Shown here piece after piece: positions 33,800-46,984 of a stretch of 64,000 nucleotides of DNA. The notes beneath the pieces were generated by a model. It saw nothing but the letters and a program-made list of their open reading frames with translations. It was not told the origin of the DNA and ran no database searches. This stretch comes from Taudactylus pleione. Lineage: Eukaryota; Chordata; Amphibia; Anura; Myobatrachidae. Where the stretch lies: positions 53,641 through 117,640 of the forward strand of contig JAUIMM010002587.1 in assembly GCA_031769625.1 (NCBI GenBank), in the 5' to 3' direction. How positions within the stretch are numbered: position 1 is the stretch's first letter; each line of letters starts with the position of its first letter. The position numbers and the translations under genes were made by a program.

Positions 33800-36700
33800 G
33801 GTGATGTGAAATGGTTTTTCTCCCATGTTGCGTTTAAGAGAAAACAGCAATTGCTCGTTTTAGGCCAAAATGCATTGAAAGCAATGTAAACAACAAAAGC
33901 GTATACTTTGTGATATCTCCACTTGTAGCAATCACAGACAGCTCAAAATTTCACGGGATGTGTTGAAGACCAAGACCCACAAATGTGATGTGAAATGGTT
34001 TTTCTCCCATGTTGCGTTTAAGAGAAAACAGCAAATGCACGTTTAAGCCAAAATGCATTGAAAACAATGGAAACAACAGAAGCGCATACTTTGTGTTATC
34101 TCCTCTTGTAGCAAACACAGACAGCTCAAAATTTCACTGGATGTGTTGAAGACCAAGACCCACAAAGGTGATGTGAAATGGTTTTTCTATCATGTTGCGT
34201 TTAAGAGAAAACAGCAATTGCTTGTTTTAGGCCAAAATGCATTGAAAGCAATGGAAACAACAAAAGCGTATACTTTGTGATATCTCCTCTTGTAGCAATC
34301 ACAGACAACTCAAAATTTCACGGGATGTGTTGAAAACCAAGACCCACAAATGTGATGTGAAATGGTTTTTCTCCCATGTTGCATTTAAGAGAAAACAGCA
34401 AATGCATGTTTTAGGCCAAAATGCATTGAAAGCAATGGAAACAACAAAAGCGCATACATTGTGATATCTCCTCTTGTAGCAAACACAGACAGTTCAAAAT
34501 TTCACGGGATGTGTTGAAGACCAAGACCCACAAATGTGATGTGAAATGGTTTTTCTCCGATGTTGCGTTTAAGAGAAAACAGCAATTGCTCGTTTTAGGC
34601 CAAAATGCATTGAAAGCAATGGAAACAACAAAAGCGTATACTTTGTGATATCTCCTCTTGTAGCAATCACAGACAACTCAAAATTTCACGGGATGTGTTG
34701 AAAACCAAGACCCACAAATGTGATGTGAAATGGTTTTTCTCCAATGTTGCGTTTAAGAGAAAACAGCAATTGCTCGTTTTAGGCCTAAATGCATTGAAAA
34801 CAATGGAAACAACAAAAGCGCATACTTTGTGATATCTCCTTTTGTAGCAATCACAGACAGCTCAAAATTTCACTGGATGTGTTGAAGACCAAGACCCACA
34901 AATGTGATGTGAAATGGTTTTTCTCCCATGTTGTGTTTAAGAGGAAACTGCAAATGCACGTTTTAGGCCAAAATGCATTGAAAGCAATGGAAATAACAAA
35001 AGCGCATACTTTGTGTTATCTCCTCTTGTAGCAAACACAGACAGCTCAAAATTTCACCAGATCTGTTGAAGACCAAGACCCACAAATGTGATGTGAAATG
35101 GTTTTTCTCCCATGTTGCGTTTAAGAGAAAACAGCAAATGCACGTTTTAGGCCAAAATGCATTGAAAACAATGGAAACAACAAAAGTGCATACTTTGTGT
35201 TATCTCCTCTTGTAGCAAACACAGACAGCTCAAAATTTCACTGCATGTGTTGAAGACCAAGACCAACAAAGGTGATGTGAAATGGTTTTTCTCCCATGTT
35301 GCGTTTAAGAGAAAACAGCAATTGCTCGTTTTAGGCCAAAATGCATTGAAAGCAATGGAAACAACAAAAGCGTATACTTTGTGATATCTCCTCTTGTAGC
35401 AATCACAGACAACTCAAAATTTCACGGGATGTGTTGAAGACCAAGACCCACAAATGTGATGTGAAATGGTTTTTCTCCCATGTTGCATTTAAGAGAAAAC
35501 TGCAAATGCATGTTTTAGGCCAAAATGCATTGAAAGCAATGGAAACAACAAAAGCGCATACATTGTGATATCTCCTCTTGTAGCAAACACAGACAGCTCA
35601 AAATTTCACGGGATGTGTTGAAGACCAAGACCCACAAATGTGATGTGAAATGGTTTTTCTCCGATGTTGCGTTTAAGAGAAAACAGCAATTGCTCGTTTT
35701 AGGCCAAAATGCATTGAAAGCAATGGAAACAACAAAAGTGCATACTTTGTGATATCTCCTCTTGTAGCAAACACAGACAGCTCAAATTTCACGGGATCTG
35801 TTGAAGACCAAGACACACAAATGTGATGTGAAATGGTTTTTCTCCAATGTTGCATTTAAGAGAAAACAGCAATTGCTCGTTTTAGGCCTAAATGCATTGA
35901 AAACAATGGAAACAACAAAAGCGCATACTTTGTGATATCTCCTTTTGTAGCAATCACAGACAGCTCAAAATTTCACTGGATGTGTTGAAGACCAAGACCC
36001 ACAAATGTGATGTGAAATGGTTTTTCTCCCATGTTGCGTTTAAGAGAAAACAGCAAATGCATGTTTTAGGCCAAAATGCATTGAAAGCAATGGAAACAAC
36101 AAAGGCGCATACATTGTGATATCTCCTCTTGTAGCAAACACAGACAGCTCAAAATTTCACGGGATCTGTTGAAGACCAAGACCCACAAATGTGATGTGAA
36201 ATGGTTTTTCTCCAATGTTGCGTTTAAGAGAAAACAGCAATTGCTCGTTTTAGGCCTAAATGCATTGAAAACAATGGAAACAACAAAAGCGCATACTTTG
36301 TGATATCTCCTTTTGTAGCAATCACAGACAGCTCAAAATTTCACAGGATGTGTTGAAGACCAAGACCCACAAATGTGATGTGAAATGGTTTTACTCCCAT
36401 GTTGCGTTTAAGAGAAAACAGCAATTGCTCATTTTAGGCCAAAATGCATTGAAAGCAATGGAAACAACAAAAGCGCATACTTTGTGTTTTCTCCTCTTGT
36501 AGCAAACACAGACCGCTCAAAATTTCACTGGATCTGTTAAAGACCAAGACCCACAAATGTGATGTGAATGGTTTTTCTCCCATGTTGAGTTTAACAGAAA
36601 ACAGCAAATGCACGTTTTAGGCCAAAATGCATTGAAAGCAATGGAAACAACAAAAGTGCATACATTGTGATATCTCCTCTTGTAGCAAACACAGACAGCT

Positions 36701-38560
36701 CAAAATTTCACTGGTTGTGTTGAAGACCAAGACCCACAAATGTGATGTGAAATGGTTTTTCTCCCATGTTGCGTTTAAGAGAAAACAGCAATTGCTCATT
36801 TTAGGCCAAAATGCATTGAAAGCAATGGAAACAACAAAAGCGCATACTTTGTGTTTTCTCCTCTTGTAGCAAACACAGACAGCTCAAAATTTCACCAGAT
36901 CTGTTGAAGACCAAGACCCACAAATGTGATGTGAAATGGTTTTTCTCCCATGTTGCGTTTAAGAGAAAACAGCAAATGCACGTTTTAGGCCAAAATGCAT
37001 TGAAAACAATGGAAACAACAAAAGCGCATACATTGTGTTATCTCCTCTTGTAGCAAACACAGACAGCTCAAAATTTCACGGGATGTGTTGAAGACCAAGA
37101 CCCACAAATGTGATGTGAAATGGTTTTTCTCCGATGTTGCGTTTAAGAGAAAACAGCAATTGCTCGTTTTAGGCCAAAATGCATTGAAAGCAATGGAAAC
37201 AACAAAAGTGCATACTTTGTGATATCTCCTCTTGTAGCAAACACAGACAGCTCAAATTTCACGGGATCTGTTGAAGACCAAGACCCACAAATGTGATGTG
37301 AAATGGTTTTTCTCCAATGTTGCATTTAAGAGAAAACAGCAATTGCTCGTTTTAGGCCTAAATGCATTGAAAACAATGGAAACAACAAAAGCGCATACTT
37401 TGTGATATCTCCTTTTGTAGCAATCACAGACAGCTCAAAATTTCACTGGATGTGTTGAAGACCAAGACCCACAAATGTGATGTGAAATGGTTTTTCTCCC
37501 ATGTTGCGTTTAAGAGAAAACAGCAAATGCATGTTTTAGGCCAAAATGCATTGAAAGCAATGGAAACAACAAAGGCGCATACATTGTGATATCTCCTCTT
37601 GTAGCAAACACAGACAGCTCAAAATTTCACGGGATCTGTTGAAGACCAAGACCCACAAATGTGATGTGAAATGGTTTTTCTCCCATGTTGCGTTTAAGAG
37701 AAAACAGCAATTGCTCATTTTAGGCCAAAATGCATTGAAAGCAATGGAAACAACAAAAGCGCATACTTTGTGTTTTCTCCTCTTGTAGCAAACACAGACA
37801 GCTCAAAATTTCACCAGATCTGTTGAAGACCAAGACCCACAAATGTGATGTGAAATGGTTTTTCTCCCATGTTGCGTTTAAGAGAAAACAGCAAATGCAC
37901 GTTTTAGGCCAAAATGCATTGAAAACAATGGAAACAACAAAAGCGCATACTTTGTGTTATCTCCTCTTGTAGCAAACACAGACAGCTCAAAATTTCACTG
38001 GATGTGTTGAAGACCAAGACCCACAAATGTGATGTAAAATGGTTTTTCTCCCATGTTGCGTTTAAGAGAAAACAGCAAATGCATGTTTTAGGCCAAAATG
38101 CATTGAAAGCAATGGAAACAACAAAAGCGCATTCATTGTGATATCTCCTCTTGTAGCAAACACAGACAGCTCAAAATTTCACTGGAAGTGTTGAAGACCA
38201 AGACCCACAAATGTGATGTGAAATTGTTTTTCTCCCATGTTGCGTTTAAGAGAAAACAGCAATTGCTCGTTTTAGGCCAAAATGCATTGAAAGCAATGGA
38301 AACAACAAAAGCGCATAATTTGTGTTATCTCCTCTTGTAGCAAACACAGACAGCTCAAAATTTCACTGGATGTGTTGAAGACCAAGACCCACAAATGTGA
38401 TGTGAAATGGTTTTTCTCCCATGTTGTGTTTAAGAGAAAACTGCAAATGCACGTTTTAGGCCAAAATGCATTGAAAGCAATGGAAATAACAAAAGCGCAT
38501 ACTTTGTGTTATCTCCTCTTGTAGCAAACACAGACAGCTCAAAATTTCACCAGATCTGTT
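33800..38560. repeat. E block: displaced copy of B-type sequence
   Basis: The private 1-bp deletion CACGTTTAAGCC near 34,038 matches the one near 9,758. GTTGAAAACC near 34,331 matches 10,048, CTCAAATTTCACGGG near 35,782 and 37,252 matches 11,504 and 14,445, and CACTGGTTGTG near 36,709 matches 12,427. The block is a mosaic of the B domain. Internal hybrids occur near 34,640-34,745 and near 37,026-37,140. Private changes include GTGAATGG near 36,566 (one base lost) and GAGGAAACTG near 34,941. Confidence 0.7.
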
Positions 38561-40360
38561 GAAGACCAAGACCAACAAATGTGATGTGAAATGGTTTTTC
38601 TCCCATGTTGCGTTTAAGAGAAAACAGCAAATGCACATTTTAGGCCAAAATGCATTGAAAACAATGGAAACAACAAAAGCTCATACTTTGTGTTATCTCC
38701 TCTTGTAGCAAACACAGACAGCTCAAAATTTCACTGGATGTGTTGAAGACCAAGACCTACAAAGGTGATGTGAAATGGTTTTTCTCCCATGTTGCGTTTA
38801 AGAGAAAACAGCAATTGCTCGTTTTAGGCCAAAATGCATTGAAAGCAATGGAAACAACAAAAGCGTATACTTTGTGATATCTCCTCTTGTAGCAATCACA
38901 GACAGCTCAAAATTTCACGGGATGTGTTGAAGACCAAGACCCACAAATGTGATGTGAAATGGTTTTTCTCCCATGTTGCGTTTAAGAGAAAACAGCAATT
39001 GCTCGTTTTAGGCCAAAATGCATTGAAAGCAATGGAAACAACAAAAGCGCATACTTTGTGTTATCTCCTCTTGTAGCAAACACAGACAGCTCAAAATTTC
39101 ACTGGATGTGTTGAAGACCAAGACCCACAAATGTGATGTGAAATGGTTTTTCTCTCATGTTGTGTTTAAGAGAAAACTGCAAATGCACGTTTTAGGCCAA
39201 AATGCATTGAAAGCAATGGAAATAACAAAAGCGCATACTTTGTGTTATCTCCTCTTGTAGCAAACACAGACAGCTCAAAATTTTACCAGATCTGTTGAAG
39301 ACCAAGACCCACAAATGTGATGTGAAATGGTTTTTCTCCCATGTTGCGTTTAAGAGAAAACAGCAAATGCACGTTTTAGGCCAAAATGCATTGAAAACAA
39401 TGGAAACAACAAAAGCGCATACTTTGTGTTATCTCCTCTTGTAGCAAACACAGACAGCTCAAAATTTCACTGGATGTGTTGAAGACCAAGACCCACAAAG
39501 GTGATGTGAAATGGTTTTTCTCCCATGTTGTGTTTAAGAGAAAACTGCAAATGCACGTTTTAGGCCAAAATGCATTGAAAGCAATGGAAATAACAAAAGC
39601 GCATACTTTGTGTTATCTCCTCTTGTAGCAAACACAGACAGCTCAAAATTTCACCAGATCTGTTGAAGACCAAGACCCACAAATGTGATGTGAAATGGTT
39701 TTTCTCCCATGTTGCGTTTAAGAGAAAACAGCAAATGCACATTTTAGGCCAAAATGCATTGAAAACAATGGAAACAACAAAAGCGCATACTTTGTGTTAT
39801 CTCCTCTTGTAGCAAACACAGACAGCTCAAAATTTCACTGGATGTGTTGAAGACCAAGACCTACAAAGGAGATGTGAAATGGTTTTTCTCCCATGTTGCG
39901 TTTAAGAGAAAACAGCAATTGCTCGTTTTAGGCCAAAATGCATTGAAAGCAATGGAAACAACAAAAGCGTATACTTTGTGATATCTCCTCTTGTAGCAAT
40001 CACAGACAGCTCAAAATTTCACGGGATGTGTTGAAGACCAAGACCCACAAATGTGATGTGAAATGGTTTTTCTCCCATGTTGCGTTTAAGAGAAAACAGC
40101 AATTGCTCGTTTTAGGCCAAAATGCATTGAAAGCAATGGAAACAACAAAAGCGCACACTTTGTGTTATCTCCTCTTGTAGCAAACACAGACAGCTCAAAA
40201 TTTCACTGGATGTGTTGAAGACCAAGACCCACAAATGTGATGTGAAATGGTTTTTCTCTCATGTTGTGTTTAAGAGAAAACTGCAAATGCACGTTTTAGG
40301 CCAAAATGCATTGAAAGCAATGGAAACAACAAAAGCGCATACATTGTGATATCTCCTCTT
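38561..40360. repeat. C0: A-type lead-in to the C array
   Basis: Here the sequence switches from B-type order to A-type markers: GCACATTTT near 38,634, ACCTACAAAGGTG near 38,755, GCGTATAC near 38,870, ACCTACAAAGGAGATG near 39,860 and GCGCACAC near 40,151. From 39,560 it parallels 42,688 onward at 3,128 bp (17 monomers), one monomer short of the C period. The missing monomer is explained by a chimeric monomer at about 40,273-40,330. Confidence 0.65.
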
Positions 40361-43300
40361 GTAGCAAACACAGAAAGCTCAAAATTTCACTGGATGTGTT
40401 GAAGACGAAGACCCACAAATGTGATGTGAAATGGTTTTTCACCCATGTAGCGTTTAAGAGAAAACAGCAATTGCTCGTTTTAGGCCAAAATGCATTGAAA
40501 GCAATGGAAACAACAAAATCGCATACTTTGTGATATCTCCTCTTGTAGCAAACACAGACAGCTCAAAATTTCACGGGATGTGTTGAAGACCAAGACCCAC
40601 AAATGTGATGTGAAATGGATTTTCTCCCATGTTGCGTTTAAGAGAAAACAGCAATTGCTCATTTTAGGCCAAAATGCATTGAAAACAATGGAAACAACAA
40701 AAGCGCATACTTTGTGTTATCTCCTCTTGTAGCAAACACAGACAGCTCAAAATTTCACTGGATGTGTTGAAGACCAAGACCCACAAATGTGATGTGAAAT
40801 GGTTTTTCTCTCATGTTGTGTTTAAGAGAAAACTGCAAATGCACGTTTTAGGCCAAAATGCATTGAAAGCAATGGAAATAACAAAAGCGCATACTTAGTG
40901 TTATCTCCTCTTGTAGCAAACACAGACAGCTCAAAATTTTACCAGATCTGTTGAAGACCAAGAGCTACAAATGTGATGTGAAATGGTTTTTCTCCCATGT
41001 TGCGTTTAAGAGAAAACAGCAAATGCATGTTTTAAGCCAAAATGCATTGAAAGCAATGGAAACAACAAAAGCGCATACATTGTGATATCTCCTCTTGTAG
41101 CAAACACAGACAGCTCAAAATTTCACTGGATGTGTTGAAGACCAAGACCCACAAATGTTATGTAAAATGGTTTTTCTCCCATGTTGCGTTTAAGAGAAAA
41201 CAGCAAATGCTCGTTTTAGGCCAAAATGCAATGAAAGCAATGGAAAGAACAAAAGCGCATACTTTGTGATATCTCCTCTTGTAGCAAACACAGACAGCTC
41301 AAAATTTCACGGGATGTGTCGAAGACCAAGACCCACAAATGTGATGTGAAATAGTTTTTCTCCCATGTTGCGTTTAAGAGAAAACAGCAATAGCTCATTT
41401 TAGGCCAAAATGCATTGAAAGCAATGGAAACAACAAAAGCGCATACTTTGTGTTTTCTCCTCTGGTAGTAAACACAGACAGCTCAAAATTTCACCAGATC
41501 TGTTGAAGACCAAGACCCACAAATGTGATGTGAAATGGTTTTTCTCCCATGTTGCGTTTAAGAGAAAACAGCAAATGCACGTTTTAGGCCAAAATGCATT
41601 GAAAGCAATGGAAACAACAAAAGCGCATACTTTGTGTTATCTCCTCTTGTAGCAAACACAGACAGCTCAAAATTTCACTGGATGTGTTGAAGACCAAGAC
41701 CCACAAATGTGATGTGAAATGGTTTTTCTCTCATGTTGTGTTTAAGAGAAAACTGCAAATGCACGTTTTAGGCCAAAATGCATTGAAAGCAATGGAAATA
41801 ACAAAAGCGCATACTTTGTGTTATCTCCTCTTGTACCAAACACAGACAGCTCAAAATTTCACCAGATCTGTTGAAGACCAAGACCCACAAATGTGATGTG
41901 AAATGGTTTTTCTCCCATGTTGCGTTTAAGAGAAAACAGCAAATGCACATTTTAGGCCAAAATGCATTGAAAACAATGGAAACAACAAAAGCGCATACTT
42001 TGTGTTATCTCCTCTTGTAGCAAACACAGACAGCTCAAAATTTCACTGGATGTGTTGAAGACCAAGACCCACAAAGGTGATGTGAAATGGTTTTTCTCCC
42101 ATGTTGCGTTTAAGAGAAAACAGCAATTGCTCGTTTTAGGCCAAAATGCATTGAAAGCAATGGAAACAACAAAAGAGTATACTTTGTGATATCTCCTCTT
42201 GTAGCAAACACAGACAGCTCAAAATTTCACCAGATCTGTTGAAGACCAAGACCCACAAATGTGATGTGAAATGGTTTTTCTCCCATGTTGCGTTTAAGAG
42301 AAAACAGCAATTGCTCGTTTTAGGCCAAAATGCTTTGAAAGCAATGGAAACAACAAAAGCGCATACACTGTGATATCTCCTCTTGTAGCAAACACAGACA
42401 GCTCAAAATTTCACTGGATGTGTTGAAGACCAAGACCCACAAATGTGATGTGAAATGTTTTTTCTCCCATGTTGCGTTTAAGAGAAAACAGCAATTGCTC
42501 GTTTTAGGCCAAAATGCATTGAAAGCAATGGAAACAACAAAAGCGCATACTTTGTGTAATCTCCTCTTGTAGCAAACACAGACAGTTCAAAATTTCACTG
42601 GATGTGTTGAAGACCAAGACCCACAAATGTGATGTGAAATGGTTTTTCTCTCATGTTGTGTTTAAGAGAAAACTGCAAATGCACGTTTTAGGCCAAAATG
42701 CATTGAAAGCAATGGAAATAACAAAAGCGCATACTTTGTGTTATCTCCTCTTGTAGCAAACACAGACAGCTCAAAATTTTACCAGATCTGTTGAAGACCA
42801 AGACCCACAAATGTGATGTGAAATGGTTTTTCTCCCATGTTGCGTTTAAGAGAAAACAGCAAATGCACATTTTAGGCCAACATGCATTGAAAACAATGGA
42901 AACAACAAAAGCGCATACTTTGTGTTATCTCCTCTTGTAGCAAACACAGACTGCTCAAAATTTCACTGGATGTGTTGAAGACCAAGACCTACAAAGGAGA
43001 TGTGAAATGGTTTTTCTCCCATGTTGCGTTTAAGAGAAAACAGCAATTGCTCGTTTTAGGCCAAAATGCATTGAAAGCAATGGAAACAACAAAAGCGTAT
43101 ACTTTGTGATATCTCCTCTTGTAGCAATCACAGACAGCTCAAAATTTCACGGGATGTGTTGAAGACCAAGACCCACAAATGTGATGTGAAATGGTTTTTC
43201 TCCCATGTTGCGTTTAAGAGAAAACAGCAATTGCTCGTTTTAGGCCAAAATGCATTGAAAGCAATGGAAACAACAAAAGCGCACACTTTGTGTTATCTCC

Positions 43301-43672
43301 TCTTGTAGCAAACACAGACAGCTCAAAATTTCACTGGATGTGTTGAAGACCAAGACCCACAAATGTGATGTGAAATGGTTTTTCTCTCATGTTGTGTTTA
43401 AGAGAAAACTGCAAATGCACGTTTTAGGCCAAAATGCATTGAAAGCAATGGAAATAACAAAAGCGCATACTTTGTGTTATCTCCTCTTGTAGCAAACACA
43501 GACAGCTCAAAATTTTACTAGATCTGTTGAAGACCAAGACCCACAAATGTGATGTGGAATGGTTTTTCTCCCATGTTGCGTTTAAGAGAAAACAGCAAAT
43601 GCATGTTTTAGGCTAAAATGCATTGAAAGCAATGGAAACAACAAAAGCGCATACATTGTGATATCTCCTCTT
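40361..43672. repeat. C higher-order repeat unit 1 (18 monomers, 3,312 bp)
   Basis: Diagnostic series: ACAGAAAGCTC, GACGAAGACC, TTCACCCATGTAGCG, AAATCGCATAC, ACTTAGTG, AGAGCTAC, TTTTAAGCC, GTTATGTAAAATGG, GGAAAGAAC, TGTCGAAG, GCAATAGCTCA, CTCTGGTAG, GTACCAAAC, AAAGAGTATAC, GCTTTGAAAG, TGTAATCTCC, CCAACATGC and ACTGCTC. Every marker recurs exactly 3,312 bp later. A private CATACACTG near 42,362 distinguishes it from unit 2. No indel relative to the other copies was seen. Confidence 0.9.
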
Positions 43673-46600
43673 GTAGCAAACACAGAAAGCTCAAAATTTC
43701 ACTGGATGTGTTGAAGACGAAGACCCACAAATGTGATGTGAAATGGTTTTTCACCCATGTAGCGTTTAAGAGAAAACAGCAATTGCTCGTTTTAGGCCAA
43801 AATGCATTGAAAGCAATGGAAACAACAAAATCGCATACTTTGTGATATCTCCTCTTGTAGCAAACACAGACAGCTCAAAATTTCACGGGATGTGTTGAAG
43901 ACCAAGACCCACAAATGTGATGTGAAATGGATTTTCTCCCATGTTGCGTTTAAGAGAAAACAGCAATTGCTCATTTTAGGCCAAAATGCATTGAAAACAA
44001 TGGAAACAACAAAAGCGCATACTTTGTGTTATCTCCTCTTGTAGCAAACACAGACAGCTCAAAATTTCACTGGATGTGTTGAAGACCAAGACCCACAAAT
44101 GTGATGTGAAATGGTTTTTCTCTCATGTTGTGTTTAAGAGAAAACTGCAAATGCACGTTTTAGGCCAAAATGCATTGAAAGCAATGGAAATAACAAAAGC
44201 GCATACTTAGTGTTATCTCCTCTTGTAGCAAACACAGACAGCTCAAAATTTTACCAGATCTGTTGAAGACCAAGAGCTACAAATGTGATGTGAAATGGTT
44301 TTTCTCCCATGTTGCGTTTAAGAGAAAACAGCAAATGCATGTTTTAAGCCAAAATGCATTGAAAGCAATGGAAACAACAAAAGCGCATACATTGTGATAT
44401 CTCCTCTTGTAGCAAACACAGACAGCTCAAAATTTCACTGGATGTGTTGAAGACCAAGACCCACAAATGTTATGTAAAATGGTTTTTCTCCCATGTTGCG
44501 TTTAAGAGAAAACAGCAAATGCTCGTTTTAGGCCAAAATGCAATGAAAGCAATGGAAAGAACAAAAGCGCATACTTTGTGATATCTCCTCTTGTAGCAAA
44601 CACAGACAGCTCAAAATTTCACGGGATGTGTCGAAGACCAAGACCCACAAATGTGATGTGAAATAGTTTTTCTCCCATGTTGCGTTTAAGAGAAAACAGC
44701 AATAGCTCATTTTAGGCCAAAATGCATTGAAAGCAATGGAAACAACAAAAGCGCATACTTTGTGTTTTCTCCTCTGGTAGTAAACACAGACAGCTCAAAA
44801 TTTCACCAGATCTGTTGAAGACCAAGACCCACAAATGTGATGTGAAATGGTTTTTCTCCCATGTTGCGTTTAAGAGAAAACAGCAAATGCACGTTTTAGG
44901 CCAAAATGCATTGAAAGCAATGGAAACAACAAAAGCGCATACTTTGTGTTATCTCCTCTTGTAGCAAACACAGACAGCTCAAAATTTCACTGGATGTGTT
45001 GAAGACCAAGACCCACAAATGTGATGTGAAATGGTTTTTCTCTCATGTTGTGTTTAAGAGAAAACTGCAAATGCACGTTTTAGGCCAAAATGCATTGAAA
45101 GCAATGGAAATAACAAAAGCGCATACTTTGTGTTATCTCCTCTTGTACCAAACACAGACAGCTCAAAATTTCACCAGATCTGTTGAAGACCAAGACCCAC
45201 AAATGTGATGTGAAATGGTTTTTCTCCCATGTTGCGTTTAAGAGAAAACAGCAAATGCACATTTTAGGCCAAAATGCATTGAAAACAATGGAAACAACAA
45301 AAGCGCATACTTTGTGTTATCTCCTCTTGTAGCAAACACAGACAGCTCAAAATTTCACTGGATGTGTTGAAGACCAAGACCCACAAAGGTGATGTGAAAT
45401 GGTTTTTCTCCCATGTTGCGTTTAAGAGAAAACAGCAATTGCTCGTTTTAGGCCAAAATGCATTGAAAGCAATGGAAACAACAAAAGAGTATACTTTGTG
45501 ATATCTCCTCTTGTAGCAAACACAGACAGCTCAAAATTTCACCAGATCTGTTGAAGACCAAGACCCACAAATGTGATGTGAAATGGTTTTTCTCCCATGT
45601 TGCGTTTAAGAGAAAACAGCAATTGCTCGTTTTAGGCCAAAATGCTTTGAAAGCAATGGAAACAACAAAAGCGCATACATTGTGATATCTCCTCTTGTAG
45701 CAAACACAGACAGCTCAAAATTTCACTGGATGTGTTGAAGACCAAGACCCACAAATGTGATGTGAAATGTTTTTTCTCCCATGTTGCGTTTAAGAGAAAA
45801 CAGCAATTGCTCGTTTTAGGCCAAAATGCATTGAAAGCAATGGAAACAACAAAAGCGCATACTTTGTGTAATCTCCTCTTGTAGCAAACACAGACAGTTC
45901 AAAATTTCACTGGATGTGTTGAAGACCAAGACCCACAAATGTGATGTGAAATGGTTTTTCTCTCATGTTGTGTTTAAGAGAAAACTGCAAATGCACGTTT
46001 TAGGCCAAAATGCATTGAAAGCAATGGAAATAACAAAAGCGCATACTTTGTGTTATCTCCTCTTGTAGCAAACACAGACAGCTCAAAATTTTACCAGATC
46101 TGTTGAAGACCAAGACCCACAAATGTGATGTGAAATGGTTTTTCTCCCATGTTGCGTTTAAGAGAAAACAGCAAATGCACATTTTAGGCCAACATGCATT
46201 GAAAACAATGGAAACAACAAAAGCGCATACTTTGTGTTATCTCCTCTTGTAGCAAACACAGACTGCTCAAAATTTCACTGGATGTGTTGAAGACCAAGAC
46301 CTACAAAGGAGATGTGAAATGGTTTTTCTCCCATGTTGCGTTTAAGAGAAAACAGCAATTGCTCGTTTTAGGCCAAAATGCATTGAAAGCAATGGAAACA
46401 ACAAAAGCGTATACTTTGTGATATCTCCTCTTGTAGCAATCACAGACAGCTCAAAATTTCACGGGATGTGTTGAAGACCAAGACCCACAAATGTGATGTG
46501 AAATGGTTTTTCTCCCATGTTGCGTTTAAGAGAAAACAGCAATTGCTCGTTTTAGGCCAAAATGCATTGAAAGCAATGGAAACAACAAAAGCGCACACTT

Positions 46601-46984
46601 TGTGTTATCTCCTCTTGTAGCAAACACAGACAGCTCAAAATTTCACTGGATGTGTTGAAGACCAAGACCCACAAATGTGATGTGAAATGGTTTTTCTCCC
46701 ATGTTGTGTTTAAGAGAAAACTGCAAATGCACGTTTTAGGCCAAAATGCATTGAAAGCAATGGAAATAACAAAAGCGCATACTTTGTGTTATCTCCTCTT
46801 GTAGCAAACACAGACAGCTCAAAATTTTACTAGATCTGTTGAAGACCAAGACCCACAAATGTGATGTGGAATGGTTTTTCTCCCATGTTGCGTTTAAGAG
46901 AAAACAGCAAATGCATGTTTTAGGCTAAAATGCATTGAAAGCAATGGAAACAACAAAAGCGCATACATTGTGATATCTCCTCTT
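43673..46984. repeat. C unit 2 (18 monomers, 3,312 bp)
   Basis: This is near-perfect to unit 1. I noticed only isolated substitutions, such as CATACATTG near 45,674 and CTCCCATGTTGTG near 46,697 where unit 1 has CTCTCATG. The exact length match and low divergence point to recent tandem duplication, or to one repeat laid down twice by assembly. Confidence 0.9.
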
